A DNA stretch of 55,327 nucleotides from Spirogloea muscicola (GCA_009602725.1 WELB01000342.1:39510-94836), one strand, 5' to 3'. Counted from the stretch's first letter, positions 1-13,565 are shown. The notes: a model not told the origin generated them from the letters alone. A program made the numbers and translations.

Positions 1-60
<60 letters not shown>
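1..60. repeat. Poly-T tract at left edge
   Basis: Sixty consecutive T residues start the window; the run may continue to the left. A second pure T run of 64 sits at 14116-14179 directly after an N gap. Both are followed at once by very GC-rich sequence. This looks like an assembly or read-end artefact, or an A-tail of a retroelement read on the other strand. I cannot tell which. Confidence 0.9.
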
Positions 61-64
<4 letters not shown>

Positions 65-404
65 GCAGGGCCGGCGCCTCCGGGGCCGGCGGAGGCGGGG
101 GTTGGGCCGTTGGGGCCTGGCTGGGCAGGGGGCTCGCGACGGGCGCTGGGGCCCACGGCGGGCCGCCGTCTCGGGGAGACGGCGGCCGAGCCCCTCCCCA
201 CACTAAGACCGAACAGGGGCTTGGCTCGCCTCTGCCTCTTGTTTCATCCAGGCGCCACCCTGTGTGCCTTGACTGACCCCCCTGCTGCCGACACGCTCCG
301 AGGTCCCCCCTCAGGTGTGCCCAGCGCTGCCCAGCGCGCCAGCGGCTCAGTGAGATGGAGAGCCACCGCACACATGCTACCTCGACCTTGTCAAGCTGCA
401 AATC

Positions 405-546
405 ACGCCGACTTGCGGCTGCTGACTCGGGGTTACTGAGCTTCCCATTCGCTTTAGTATCTTGCATAGCTGTCTGCTTATGGCGCCTTTCGGCCATTTG
501 TTGGCACTTGTTCATTCATTTTGGGCTGGCGTTTCACAGCCACTGC
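405..546 (+). repeat. Hairpin-tail repeat module, left-most copy
   Basis: The segment carries the ordered landmarks of the family: a GACTTGC...GGTTACTGAG block, then TTGTTCATTC, then a GGGCTGGC...CAGCC hairpin (523-543). The same order occurs downstream of the retrotransposon remnants at 49518-49690 and 50255-50400. The hairpin arms are imperfect in this copy. Confidence 0.6.
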
Positions 547-822
547 CCTGAATTGGAGGAGCTGTTGTTGTTGTCCAATCTTTCTGGACTGGCTTCTTAC
601 AGCCCCCACTTTCTTATTGCAACACATCGCCCCATTCAGAAGCGCTCCTTGTTGATCCACTGAAGGCAAACTGCCCTGCACACGATCAGCTCGGCTGACG
701 CGCGCAACCCGTGGAAGAGAGCACCTTCTACTTATCCGTATGGCTACTTACTCTGCGCATACATAGCCATACAGCTTCATTCCATGTAGCCCCACCATCT
801 GCACTAGCTTTTGCGTGAACAA

Positions 823-1250
823 TGTGTTGGCTTGAGTTGGCCACCCTTATACTTCCGGCGCACCGCGCGCCTTCTCTCGTTGTGCATTCAAGTCAGGGCT
901 TCGCCCCACGACCTCGCCCTCTCTTTCGGGCCTGGCCCCAAGCAGCACCTTCCACTCGTCCACAGCCGCCCTGGAACATCGGGGAGGATGACACTTCCAG
1001 TAGAGGTCGATGGCAGAGTTTGGCCAGCCCAGGATGAGGAATGAACAGATAGATGAGAGAAAGGTGCGCGGGGCGCATGAAAAATGAAAAGGGAGGCCAA
1101 TTCAAGCCAATACACAGTTCGAGCAGAGGCGAGTGCAAACTAAACAAGGCTACATAATACAGAGACCTAGACTAAGGTGCCTAAGGTGACATTAGTACCC
1201 ACGGGAGAGCACAAACAAATCGGACAAGCTAACTTGGGGAGCTGGAGCGC
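823..1250. repeat. Dispersed repeat family 2, copy
   Basis: Blocks here resemble, with gaps and mismatches, stretches at 30840-31010, 41010-41230, 42555-42620 and 47330-47570. Shared landmarks are a GCGCGCCTTCTCTC-like block (or its reverse complement), GGGAGGCCAA, a CAAGCCAGTACAC-like block, and GAGCACA...CTAACTTGGGGAGC further on. Reverse-complement copies of the first block are internal to this stretch. There is no open reading frame of note. It could be a degraded non-autonomous element or part of the retrotransposon whose 3' end is seen at 48200-50257. Confidence 0.5.
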
Positions 1251-1429
1251 CGCCACGAAAGCCGGAGGCCCGACTTAGAGTGCGCCCTGCACGTTGATGA
1301 AGAGCCAAATAGATGGAACATATGCCAAGCCGTTTGCGCCGTGTACTCCACTTGACGTGGCCTCCCATGTCAGATCACGCGCACCAAGCGACTTCTTCTT
1401 CCACCGGGTTGGCCCGACGTCTTTCCGCC

Positions 1430-1579
1430 TGCTAGCTACTCAGACTTGCATCTACTGACGAGAGGTTACTGAGAGTTCGCTTACTGCTGTCTCAGTCCTT
1501 AGCACTCCGACTCCTTCAGACCTTGTCCATTCTTTTGGGCTGGCCTCTCCCAGCCACCAGTTAATCTGGCCGCGCTTGC
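1430..1579 (+). repeat. Hairpin-tail repeat module near NEMF start
   Basis: This is a copy of the retrotransposon-tail family in plus orientation, with the hairpin at 1537-1556. Its last 65 bases (1515-1579) are identical base for base to 17456-17520, just upstream of PSBS. The copy ends about 100 bases before the NEMF start codon and so lies in the promoter or 5' UTR. Confidence 0.75.
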
Positions 1580-1682
1580 GCCCGAACGGCAAGTCAGCGT
1601 GGCCGGAGTCTTCCAGTGCCGTGGCACACGGGGCCTGCTCGCCCGCCTCGAACTCGGCGGCTCGTTCGCACCCGCCGCCGCC

Positions 1683-4600
1683 ATGGTCAAGTCGCGGATG
1701 TCGACGGCGGACGTGGCCGCGGAGGTGGCGGCGCTGCGCCGCCTCATCGGCATGCGCGTCGCCAACGTCTACGACCTCAACCCCAAGGTGCGCCAGCAAC
1801 CTCGCGCCCGCTGCACCGTCTCTCTTGACGTCAGTTCCCATCGTCTTCCCAGCTGCGAGCTGTGTGGCCGCTGCTCCGGCTGCGGGGGCAGCGCTGAGAC
1901 AGTGGGCCTGCGAGTGGTCGTAACGACAGCACGATTGTTGAGCTTGGATGGCTTACAACCTCCAGGGAAACCCACAAACTGCGCGCATCGTTCTCCCAGT
2001 CTCTGCGATGGCCAACCAGCCAACGCTCTGCGCTTCGTGCACTCTGCTGGCGTCTGCAGACGTACATCGTGAAGCTGGCTCGCAGCAGCGGCACCACAGC
2101 GTCCGGTGAGACCGAGAAGGAGCTGCTGCTGCTGGAGAGCGGCGTCCGCTTTCACACTACGCGCTTCACGAGGTGCTCGCCCGGAATTCCGCACGAGCAC
2201 AACAAGCAAGCTCTGCAGGGAAAATCTCGTTAATGCTTTGGTCTAGCGTCTCACACGGGCCTATCACTTTCTGTACTTTGAAGCTAACATAATACGTGAT
2301 GAAACCTTAACAAAGGTCATCGAGGTTTCCAGTCTGCCCGTCTGCTTGATGTGGGTCTGGTCTTAAGGTGCTGCACACCAACGAGCATGCGCTGTTAACA
2401 TGCATCAACCGCGACACTTGCGGGCTCCTGTGCGTGCAGGGACAAGAGTATCACCCCGTCCGGGTTTACGCTCAAGTTGCGGAAGCATGTGCGCACGCGC
2501 CGCCTGGAGAACGTCCGGCAGCTTGGGGTTGACCGGGTATGTTGAGGCCGTCCAATCCACCTCGTGACATATCTTCACTTGACTTCTCTTAACGTCGTTA
2601 ACCTTGCTAGAATCCGTACCAGGCACACGGTGTCCTCAACAAGCCTATCTAAATCCTCGTCCATCACTTAGAGTCAGGCTAGGGTTCAGGGCTTTTTTAT
2701 CACCCATGCAACAATGATGTGGCTACTCAAATACGTTGCTGCTCAACATAGGTAGTAGACTTCCAGTTCGGCAGTGGGGAGGGCGAGTACCACATCATCC
2801 TGGAGCTATACGCATCCGGGAACATCATCCTCACTGATGGGGACTATCTCGCCCTCACGCTACTCCGTACGCACAGGTGTCAGGTCGACTGAGAAGGGAA
2901 GCCGGCTGATATGTGTCCAAGTCCTGCCAGGTGCAGGTGCTGCAATGGCTGTCTAAGAATCTAATGGTGGTCACCTGCAAAAGCTAGATGCACCTGTGAT
3001 CGACAAACTGCAGGCTGCATCATCCAGAGATTTGATGCTTGCACTTTATTCTTTGTCCATGCCAGGGACGATGACAACAGCATCGCTGTTGTACCCAACC
3101 ATGTGTACCCCGTGGACAAGTGCCGCCTCTGGGAGCGTACCTCGGCTGAGAAGCTGAAGGCGATGCTCTCCGTAGAAATGGGCAGCAGTACGGCGGAGGG
3201 CCCTGGCGAGGCTGCTGCTGCCGGAGGACGAGAAGACCAGGATAAGGATGACAACGGTGCAGCTGGGCGAGGTGACAGGGTGGCCAGTCGGAAAGCAAAG
3301 GATACGGGCGACAAGAAGGCCAGGCCAGATGGCTGTGGCAGCACGGTCAAGAACCTGCTGGCAATGGAGATGGGGTATGGGCCCTCATTGTGCGAGCACA
3401 TCATCCTGGACGCTGGGATTGAGCCTATGCTCAGGCTCTCGAAAGATTCGAGCCTAAGTGAGGACGACAGCGTGCGGCTCCTGGCCTCAATTGTCAATTT
3501 TGAGGACTGGTTGGAGGGGCTTCGCTTGCAGGGAGGGGAAAGTCACTTGCCTCTCGGCTACATATTGATGCAGAAGATGAAGGCAAAAGGAGGGGCCTTG
3601 CACCCTGTGAGAGGTGCGATAAACCCAGAGCAAGGATCTGAGTTGGAGAAGCCCACAAAGGTTCCCTCACAATCCATAAGCTATGCTGCAGCTCTTCTTG
3701 GATGTCTTGTGGCAACTTTTGGTGACCAAGCAAATCCAGAGTACCTCTGCCAGGAGACAGCTTGAGATTCACAGAACCATTTAATCTTTCTGCTAAACTA
3801 GCATCACAACGTTGTCAAGATCTGAATGTCTTTCGTGCTCTGAGCAGCATTATGATGAGTTCAGCCCTTTGCTTCTCAAGCAATATGAGAGCAGGGAGGT
3901 AGACGAGTACCCATCCTTTGACGTCGCGCTTGACGAATTCTTCTCGAAAATTGAAGGCCAGAAGATTGAGCAGCAGCGCGTTGCTAGCGAGCAATCTGCT
4001 CTGTCCAAGCTGGACAAAGTCCGAGCTGATCAGGTGACGTATTCGGCAATCTGAGCATGCCATCATTGACCTTCGTAGGGCTTGGCCGTCGTGACTGAGT
4101 GGTCTATTTAGTACAATGCACGTGCTAAATAGCTGGACAAAGGGCTTGCTTTGAGCCAACAATGACGCCTACAACAAGGGCTTATTGTTCGAATCCTGAT
4201 GAACTTTCATTCTTGTGTAAGAGGCTTGTGATTGATTGGCACGGCTGGGAACACTGCATTGCATGCTTGATAGTGACGTTGTACAGTGATCTGCTGAGCA
4301 AGTCATGGACACCTTTACCAGACGTTATTGATTCTTGGCCTTGCAGACCAACAGGGTGGAAGCACTCAAGAAGCAGGTCGACAACTCCATACAGAAAGCA
4401 GAGCTCATCACATATAACCTTAGGGAGGTGGACCTGGCCATCTCCGCAGTCAGAGCAGCTTTGGCAAGCGGGATGGACTGGGCAGACCTCACTCGGATGA
4501 TCAAGGAGGAGCAAAGGGCAGGCAACCCAGTGGCCAACCTGATCCACAGCTTGCAGCTGCATGAGAACAAGATCACCCTCCTCCTTGCAAACAACTTGGA

Positions 4601-7600
4601 TGACATGGACGATGATGAGCGTACCAGACCAGCTGAGAAGGTGTGTGCCAACCTCCAACAGATGCAACTTCACATTAGACTGTCGTCAGGGCTTAGCTTG
4701 TTACTTGTAGGTCAGCAGTGTGAAGGGAAGGCATGCTTTGAGATAGTCTCAGCTTGTGCTTGGTGCAGGTGCAAGTGGACTTGGAGCTTTCTGCGCATGC
4801 CAACAACCGGGCGTGGTTCGACCTCAAGAGGCGGCATGCCTTGAAGCAGGAGAAGACTGAAGCGGCTCATGGCAAGGCTTTCAAGGCTGCTCAGAGGAAG
4901 ACCCAGCAGCAGCTTTCCCAGGTTGCCCTGCACACCATGGAGGCCAGCTGGGGCTGGCCATCAACATCACTTATGCACTTGTAGAAGCCTAGCCAGAAGC
5001 CAATGCTGTCTATGTGGCTGTCGCTTGCTGTGTAAGCAGGAGCATGGGCCTTGCACGTTGCACGTCATTGAGCACTGCTGTCATGTAGAGTAGCAAAATG
5101 TCGTATCAAACCTACATACTAAATGGTGTCTTGTCAGCGGTGACATTGACACTCCTTCCCCCCATCATATGTCCTATCAGGCCAAGACAACTGCAGCAAT
5201 TGCTGGAATACGCAAGACCCACTGGTTTGAGAAGTTCCAATGGTTCATCTCCAGTGAAAACTATCTGGTGATATCTGGAAGAGATGCTCAACAGAACGAG
5301 CTTGTGGTCAAGCGTTACCTTCGCAAGGGTGACATGTGAGCATTTTGCCATCCTATGACCCGAAGATCTTCCTGCTATGATGGCCATATCTTATGCATTC
5401 TGTGTATTACCGGGGTTGCAATGTTCAAGGTTATGGCTAGTGTGGTGCATCATGCTAGGTGAAGGGTCCGTGCACACCATGTTATCATGCTGCCGTGTTA
5501 GCAATGTATGTGAAGCGCCCATGAACGTAGATGACAGCTTCCTTTAGGTGACCCTTCCTCTTCGTCTTTCTTCCACAGATATGTGCATGCTGACCTGCAT
5601 GGTGCAGCCAGCACGATCATCAAGAATCACGACCCGTCGCTGGCAGTCCCTCCGTTGACACTCAACCAGGCAGGAATCTTCACGGTGTGCCGAAGCGCAG
5701 CCTGGGACTCCAAAATCGTGACATCTGCGTGGTGGGTGCACCCTCACCAGGTGTCCAAGACAGCACCGACCGGGGAGTACCTGACGGTCGGCAGCTTCAT
5801 GGTCAGAGGGAGGAAAAATTTCCTGCCTCCGAATCCCCTGGTCATGGGCTTTGGCTTCCTCTTCCGGGTGGACGAGAGCTCTGTGGCTGCGCATCTTAAC
5901 GAGCGCCGGGTCAGAGGTGAAGTGGAGGGTGAGAGCCTCAGCAGGGAAGCCGGTGATGTGAAGGAGCATGTGGAGGATGGAGTGAAGCGCCACGAGCAAG
6001 GAGGTGCGGGTCTTGAAGAGGATGACGATGCCAATGGTGATGTGCACGTAAAGAGGGCTGACGATGAGGACTCTACACATGCAATAGGAGCTGGTTTGGA
6101 GGGCGGAGACATCCAAGGAGATGTGCATGATTTGGTGAAAACCTTCGAGGCTCATGGAGTTGTGGGCCAGGGCGAGGCTGTCGCTACAGTAGACACAGAT
6201 GATTCCGAGGGCGACAGCGACTTGGATACAGGTACTGAAGTAGAGCAAGGCCGACAAGGGGCAGATGTCAAAGGGGACAAGCAAGACAGTCAGATCGAGG
6301 GTCGTCAGTGTGCTCCTGAAGCCACAGACGAGCTGGAGCTTCTAGCAGATACTGCAGACAAGGACTTGGAGAGCCTGCTTGACAGGGCGATGAGCACAAG
6401 CTTGATTAGACATAGGGCTGACAAATATGGCATCACGCCAGGGCCTGCCGATGCAGGACAGGAGGAAGGTAGAGGTAACGATGGTGATGAAGTGGGAGTG
6501 GATGGAGAAAATGCTCCTCAGGCGAGCTGCAATGTCAGGGTGAGAGGCTATGTGTCAAAAGCACAGCGGAGGAAGATGAAAAAGGGAGGCGGAGATCCTG
6601 ATGCAGCAGGCGGCAGCAACGATAATGGTGCCCACCAAGTCAGTGCAAGTACGTTGCAGGAGGAGGAGGATGCCGTGCAAGACTTGCAAGATGGGGCAAA
6701 TGGGGTGATGCACAAAGGTGAGGGGCGCAGAGATGAAGAAGCCAAGGAAGGAGTGGCAGATGCCGCAGATGAAATGGCGGAGCCAGCAACTGGGGCATCT
6801 CAAGCTGGTGGACACCTGAGAGGGAAGAGGGGGAAGCTGAAGAAGATCAAGGACAAGTATGCCGAGCAGGATGAGGAGGAGCGGCAGCTCCGCATGCAGC
6901 TGCTAGCCGTACGACACCACCTTTGACCTCCATTTGCTGCTCTAGCAATCCCTACAATAAAGAGGCCGTGCATCCCACCACTCTTCACCAGGATCTTGCC
7001 TCTTGTCTCTGCATCATGAACTCCACTGAACTGCATCAAGTCTGAGGACCTGAAGATCTGGGTTGGTATTGTCCAGGTCTGGCACTTCAACAAGGTCATG
7101 AGTATGATGTCCGTCCCTAGACTGAGGAGGTTAGCCTGAAGCCTCTCAATTTTCATCTCCACATGCTCTGATTGCAGTCAGCAGGAAAGAAGGAAAGGGA
7201 CAAGGACATGGCACAGGCATCGCAAGGGAGCAACAGAGGCTCTTTGCAGAGCCGAATGGAGGCTGGTCAAGGCGTTGCCAGTACGACCCTGCACGCCCTT
7301 CCTTTGGGACACATTGTCTTTTCTTGCAATCCCGTCCCTTGCCTTCCTGTCTGTACACCTCTGCCACGTCCTGCTTTACAAGCTTGACAACCAATAGGCA
7401 TACGTGATGCCTGCTTGACTTTAAGATGCTTGACTCATAGCCATTGTTGCATGTGTCCAGGGCAAGCTCAAGTCATCTGCTACAAGTGTAAGCAGGCTGG
7501 TCATATTGCAAGGGACTGTCCTTCCGGAGTGGCAGCTACAGACGTGGCTGCAGACAATGCAGCCTTCTCGCTTGCCCAACCAAACAATGACCACCTGCAG

Positions 7601-8281
7601 CAGAAGTCAAGCTTGCACTCCGAGGACGTAAGAGATGGGCAGCAGGGGTCATTGGAGCAAGGCCAGCTGAGCAGGAGGGCTAGAGTGCGGCAAGCAGAGA
7701 GGGAGGTCGCCACAATCTTGGCAGAGGAGCACGTACTTGAGCTTGCCGAGGAGGAGAAGGAGAAACTCACCGAGCTGGACTCATTGACTGGTTGTCCGAC
7801 TGCCGATGACATTGTCTTGTACGCAGTTCCGGTATGCGGCCCATACTCAGCCCTCCAGGCCTTCAAGTACAGGGTGAAGTTGACACCAGGTTCGGCCAAG
7901 AAGGGCAAAGGTGATCTGCGCAACTCAAGTCCACCGTTTGCATTTCTGAATGTATGTCAAGATAATTCACTATTTGTATTCTTAGACCGACAGCAGACAA
8001 GAGATGACAGTGGCTGGTAGACGGGCTTGCTAAGGCAATTTGAGCTTATACTCGCGTCCTTTGTGGGTAACTCTGGAGCAGGTGCGAAAACAGCAGTAGA
8101 CTTATTTACCAGGATGGCAGAGACCACGCCTAGGGAGAAGGAATGCTTGAAAGCGGTCACGGAGCCGGAGCTGGTAGCAGCCATGATTGGCAACGTGAAG
8201 GTCACTGCTCCAGGCCTCACAAAGGTGAAGCAGGGGCAGAAGGAGCGCCGGAAGGCTTCCTCAAAAACTGTGGCCGTTTGA
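1683..8281 (+). CDS. NEMF: NEMF/Rqc2 (NFACT) ribosome quality-control factor
   Basis: Rqc2/NEMF binds stalled 60S-peptidyl-tRNA complexes, helps the E3 ligase Listerin and adds C-terminal tails to the stalled chain. Exons: 1683-1787, 2060-2172, 2440-2536, 2752-2876, 3066-3606, 3848-4033, 4347-4640, 4769-4921, 5181-5335, 5579-6908, 7178-7280, 7461-7910, 8082-8281. They join in phase to about 1283 aa, longer than the roughly 1080 aa of human and plant relatives. Order: NFACT-N with D10 and the Asp-Arg pair at 104-105 (matching residues needed for tailing in yeast Rqc2), coiled coil, NFACT-R ([31 protein letters not shown]), a long acidic insert in exon 10, a CCHC knuckle ([14 protein letters not shown]) as in plants, and NFACT-C (LDSLTG...VKLTPG). 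The start is chosen because MVKSRMST matches the family N-terminus. The exon 5 donor (3607 or 3661) is the least certain; both keep the frame. Confidence 0.95.
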
Positions 8282-9059
8282 GTCTCTTACGCACTCTTTG
8301 AAGTCCTCTTAATTGCAAGGGCCTTGTCAACATATTGCCTGCAAATGCATTGTATGATGTGTGTTTGCAAGATAGTCTGCTGATGATGCCAGCTTGACAG
8401 CCGTGTGGGTTGATTACGGAGTCCTCGTGGAAGAGAATTGCCAGCGTGCCAGCCACGTGAGAAGCATAGTGAGTGTGTGAGTAGAACATGTGTCTGTCTG
8501 TTCGGAGCATCATACCGCATAAGGTCCATGCACATTTCTAAGGCAGCATGAATTCTCTCATGCATGCTGCCCTCTCACCAAATTAGGGAAGTATACAGGA
8601 CTGCGGCTAAGCACATCTACGAGCTGCTACACCCTCTGAAATGTCCTTCTGAGGAGCCTCTGACTTGTATTTTGTCTATACAATCACGAAGCATAGATAC
8701 ATTAGATACATGGCATGAATGCCCTCATGGAGCAAAATGCGCCAGCGTATGCTGCAAAGCCCACATTTTGGTAAAGGGCATGTGCTGAGCAAGGACTAGC
8801 TCATGGCCCGAAACATGAGGCAGCAGCAGTCGTGTGTTCCTGGACTTTGTTTGGATCATGATTGCAACAGTGGCTGGTATTCGTAGACATAAATGATGAT
8901 CGAAGTTGTGAGTGCATTTGTGTAGCACAACGACAACTTATCACAGATTGGCGAACAGCGACCGGTCGTAAATTTCATCATAAAGCTTCGCGTGCACAAA
9001 CAGACTGCATTCTGTAGTGGGCAGTGTGCAGGCGCTTACTAGGGAGAGATAGCCAGCTG
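8282..9059. other. NEMF 3' flank, no gene seen
   Basis: The segment has low coding potential and no recognisable domain. It should contain the NEMF 3' UTR and the spacer to the tRNA gene. I see no strong repeat or structured RNA. Confidence 0.5.
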
Positions 9060-9063
9060 AAAA
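9060..9063 (-). terminator. Pol III terminator of tRNA-Thr
   Basis: AAAA on the plus strand reads TTTT on the minus strand, about 16 nt past the tRNA 3' end. This is a normal RNA polymerase III stop. Confidence 0.7.
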
Positions 9064-9078
9064 TAGCCCAAGAAGTGT

Positions 9079-9152
9079 TGCTTCAACTGAGAGTTGAACT
9101 CAGGACCTCCCGCTTACTAAACGGGTGCTCTAACCAACTGAGCTATTGAAGC
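9079..9152 (-). tRNA. tRNA-Thr(AGT): tRNA-Thr (anticodon AGU)
   Basis: The minus strand folds as a full cloverleaf. The acceptor stem is GCTTCAA paired with TTGAAGC, plus discriminator A. The A-box-like D arm is TAGCTCAGTTGG, the T arm contains GTTCAACTC, and the anticodon stem CCCGT/GCGGG closes the loop TTAGTAA, whose positions 34-36 are AGT (reads ACU, and ACC/ACA after A-to-I change). No intron and no encoded CCA are present, as expected for a nuclear eukaryotic gene. It diverges from the histone gene to its right. Confidence 0.93.
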
Positions 9153-9361
9153 TCTTACACTGTTGAGGCCGCCGCAAAAACTATGTTGACTGTGCAAAGT
9201 TGGCCCCCCCCAACCGCGACCTCGGGACGTAGCTACTGCGGCCGGATTTCGTGCTTTCGGCGAAGCTCATCTGGAGGCGTCCGATGCTCCGCAATCGCAC
9301 GACGCGGGTCGGCCCGGCCGGGGGGCGGCCCAACCCCCCCCCCCCCCGGCACGATGGGTGA

Positions 9362-9363
9362 NN
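9362..9363. other. Assembly gap (2 N)
   Basis: Two N bases lie in a CCG-rich stretch about 64 bases before the histone H3 start codon. The true 5' UTR length here is unknown. Confidence 0.99.
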
Positions 9364-10750
<1,387 letters not shown>

Positions 10751-11652
10751 GCGACCTTTGTACTATTCTTGGAGGTCACAGTCTCTACCAGCATGGTGCT
10801 CGCTCATGTAGGGCACCCTGTGTTGCATGTACATGTAGCAGTGGCAGAAGTTGGTAATAGCCCTGGGTTGTAGACATTCATGTAGCTGCGGCTAGGATGG
10901 AGCCGCACGCACGCGTCTTCACCAGATCAGTTCAGATCAGATCAGCGTCACAGCGGCACAATTTTAGCACTTCCTCGTCATCTATCAGCTACCTGAACAC
11001 TTGGATCACACAATCCATGTAGAGATTAGGTGAAATGTTGGCCACGCTCTGCATTCACTGTTCACGCTTCGCACGAGGTGCTGTTGGGCTATGGGTGAGT
11101 CATGATGGACCTTATAGAATACATTGGCTGTGAGTCGTGGCACGGTGCTTGCTTGATGTTCAAGTCGATGTCGCTAAAAGTGTAACACAGGCACCATCGG
11201 TGACCATTTCTCATGACCAGTATATGGCAAAATACATCATTCACAAGGCACCTGATTTCATGATCCATCTGCTGATTGATTTACCATGCTGAAGTCTTCT
11301 TACATGCCAATTGTGTGATTATGCACACATGCTCAATAACATGCCCATTAACACGCTTAAATTGGTAAGAGATGGTCATGGGTGTAGATGGATGCTGTTC
11401 ACTCTTCCATGCTGAGGTGTCCTGACTAGCAACAGTTCCATTCCAAATGTAGGCAACTATACTAAGCTCTGACTTGGTAAGATATGCCCCTGGTGCTCAT
11501 GCGAGAAATGACATTCATTGCACCGCACTGAAAGCTAACATATAGAGAGTGTTATGGGGCTGCCATACCTACTACAGACTAAGTTCGGTTCTTCTGTACA
11601 TGGTGGCGAGTATTGAAATACAGGAAACCTCAGCATGCAGACATGCTGCAGA
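10751..11652. other. Spacer between convergent genes
   Basis: This holds the 3' flanks of histone H3.3 (+) and the ING gene (-). There is no open frame of note and no strong repeat. A TGTAA pentamer, the usual chlorophyte poly(A) signal, occurs near 11178 but is far from the H3 stop. Confidence 0.5.
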
Positions 11653-13565
11653 TCACTTGGTTCGTCGTCTTCGAAAGAGGGCGGCACATTCTGGACAGTG
11701 CCATTTCCCCTTCGGCTTTTCTCGGATCCCTACACACTCATAGTGATACCATTCTATCCTGCACTGAGATTCCATCTTAGAAGCCATGTCATTTTGCCAA
11801 GTACTGTGATGATAACGTTGGTCCATGCAAGAAGTGCTGACAGAGACGTTGGTGTCCGCCTTCTCATGACAGCCATACTTATTTACAAGTTCATGCGCGT
11901 CAAGACGTCACTCTTGCACACTGTTGCACATTTTGCAGCTTTTCACATCCAGCAAGGTTGTGACACGTCACTGTGAGACAAGCAAGTCCGGGCTTCAATA
12001 GGAAATAGTCTGAGGGTGTAACATGGGGTGGGCCAGCTTGTGCAAGGGCAATGAGGACATACGTTTGGATTGTCGCAGGCTATCATCTCCCCAAAAGACA
12101 CTCGGTTGCAGATACAGTACGTTGGCTCATTGGGATCCACAGGAAGATCAAGATCTACGTTTACACCCTTGGATCGAGGTGTACCGACCACATTCGTTGA
12201 TGTCCCAGCCCTGCTCAACAAGTATTGAGATCGGCTAAGGTCATAAGAACACCACCTCTCTTGCAAGGAAATCAGCAAAGACTACATGTGGAGCTTGTCT
12301 GCGATTGTTGAAGCAGCCACCTTTTCCGCTGAGACCCTGGCCGTTGAAGATCCTCTTCTTCGTTTTTCTGCTCCGAAGCTGCTCCCAGGAGCTCGCGTTC
12401 TGTCACACTCCATAAGAGCCTCATGAGTATGTGCAAGACGAATCTCACCTACAAAGGGCCACGCCTGGACAACAAGAGCTCTGCAGACTACACAGACCTG
12501 CAGTCACATACATTATGTGGGTGGCTGGGAGGTTCCCAGTAGTGCTTACCAAATCTGAGCTCCTCTTCAAACTTTCGCATGTCTCGATCCAGCCGACGAA
12601 TATGGCTATCAACCTGGAGACCGTGGGCATGTGACGGAATACATAAGGTCACTGGATGTGTGCGACCGCCAGTCGTAAATTGAGGGTTTCAAGGTTCGTA
12701 CGTAGTCGTGCGCTACTGACGGGCCCACCGAGCGCAATGTCACTTACCAAGTCATACGTCTGGGTGGCTAGAGCGACCTTCTTGTCAGCAATCTCCACAC
12801 ACGCCTGGTGGGAGGTATCTAAGCTGCGAGCGTCCTTGGCTGCTTGCAGGTCCTCCACATGCCTCTCGACATCTGCAGCCGCATGGCCACCACAGATCAA
12901 TGGGAGGCGCCGGAACCCGAGCATCGCCACTTGCAGTCCAAGCTGCTCTACGTCTTCTCCGTGACGACCGATAAGACCGCAGCACGCAACCCCCAACAGG
13001 CGACTGCCATTGAGCACGTCCTTCAGTGCCCCTCCGCTCCGCTTGCAACAGATACGACTGCCGCCCAACCCCGCTGGCCGTCGCTACTGGTGATACCCAA
13101 GGCCCGCACAAGACTTTTCCAGGCCGTGACGAGGAGGCATTGCCTCTGCGCCGAGACATCCCACGTCGCCGTCGCTCTCATGGGCTACTGGCCCGCCAGT
13201 AGGCGGCGTCAAACCCGCTCGGGCTCGCCGCCGCTGGCTCGCAGGCCGAGCGCCAGCTGCGCCGGGCAGAGCACACCAGGGCCTCGGAGCTCCGCGCTCG
13301 AAGCTGGGGCCGCGGGGCGGACCTTGCGACCGATGGTCGAGCTCCCGCAGCAGCCGGAAGTTGCGCTGCAGCTCCGCGGGCAGCGCCGCCACCGCTGCCA
13401 GATCCGGTGGGCGCCACGGCCGCCGCCGTGAGCGGCGGGGCCGCCTGGACCGCCGGCGGGCGGCGCTTCGGGTGTAGGGTTAGGGTTTCAGAGTTCAGGG
13501 TTCAAGCCGCCGCGGCGCGCGGTGGCGGGCTCACAGTCGAGATAGTCCTCCAGGAAGGTGGCCAT
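11653..13565 (-). CDS. ING: ING-family PHD-finger chromatin protein
   Basis: ING proteins tie histone acetyltransferase or deacetylase complexes to H3K4me3 through a C-terminal PHD finger. Exons on the minus strand: 13565-13535, 13394-13323, 12872-12748, 12613-12550, 12448-12321, about 12257-12063, 11763-11653; total about 241 aa, close to plant ING1/2. The N-terminal ING helix is visible ([40 protein letters not shown]). A basic Ser/Arg linker follows, then [14 protein letters not shown] and the complete C4HC3 finger ending [10 protein letters not shown] with a basic tail RRRRTK. Phases agree at every junction except exon 5/6, where the acceptor near 12257 is uncertain. Intron 1 contains telomere-like sequence. 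The start ATG at 13565 lies about 60 bases from a gap, so the promoter is largely missing. Confidence 0.92.
13471..13505 (+). repeat. Short telomere-like sequence in ING intron 1
   Basis: The plus strand reads GTAGGGTTAGGGTTTCAG, then GAGTTCAGGGTTCA. It contains TTAGGG, TAGGGTTT and degenerate units of the TTTAGGG type used as telomere repeat in many green algae and plants. It lies wholly inside the first ING intron. Confidence 0.6.

Larger units (their letters stand above)
61..1682. other. Gene-poor repeat-bearing left flank
   Basis: No convincing gene is seen. The first 350 bases are GC-rich with only low-complexity Gly/Pro/Ala reading frames. The rest is made of pieces of two dispersed repeat families listed separately (405-546, 823-1250, 1430-1579). 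The last 100 bases form the 5' flank of the NEMF gene. Confidence 0.6.

Noticed and set aside
5544-6284. 246-aa minus-strand frame opposite NEMF exon 10
   Set aside because: It is antisense to a strongly conserved NEMF exon and has no recognisable domain.
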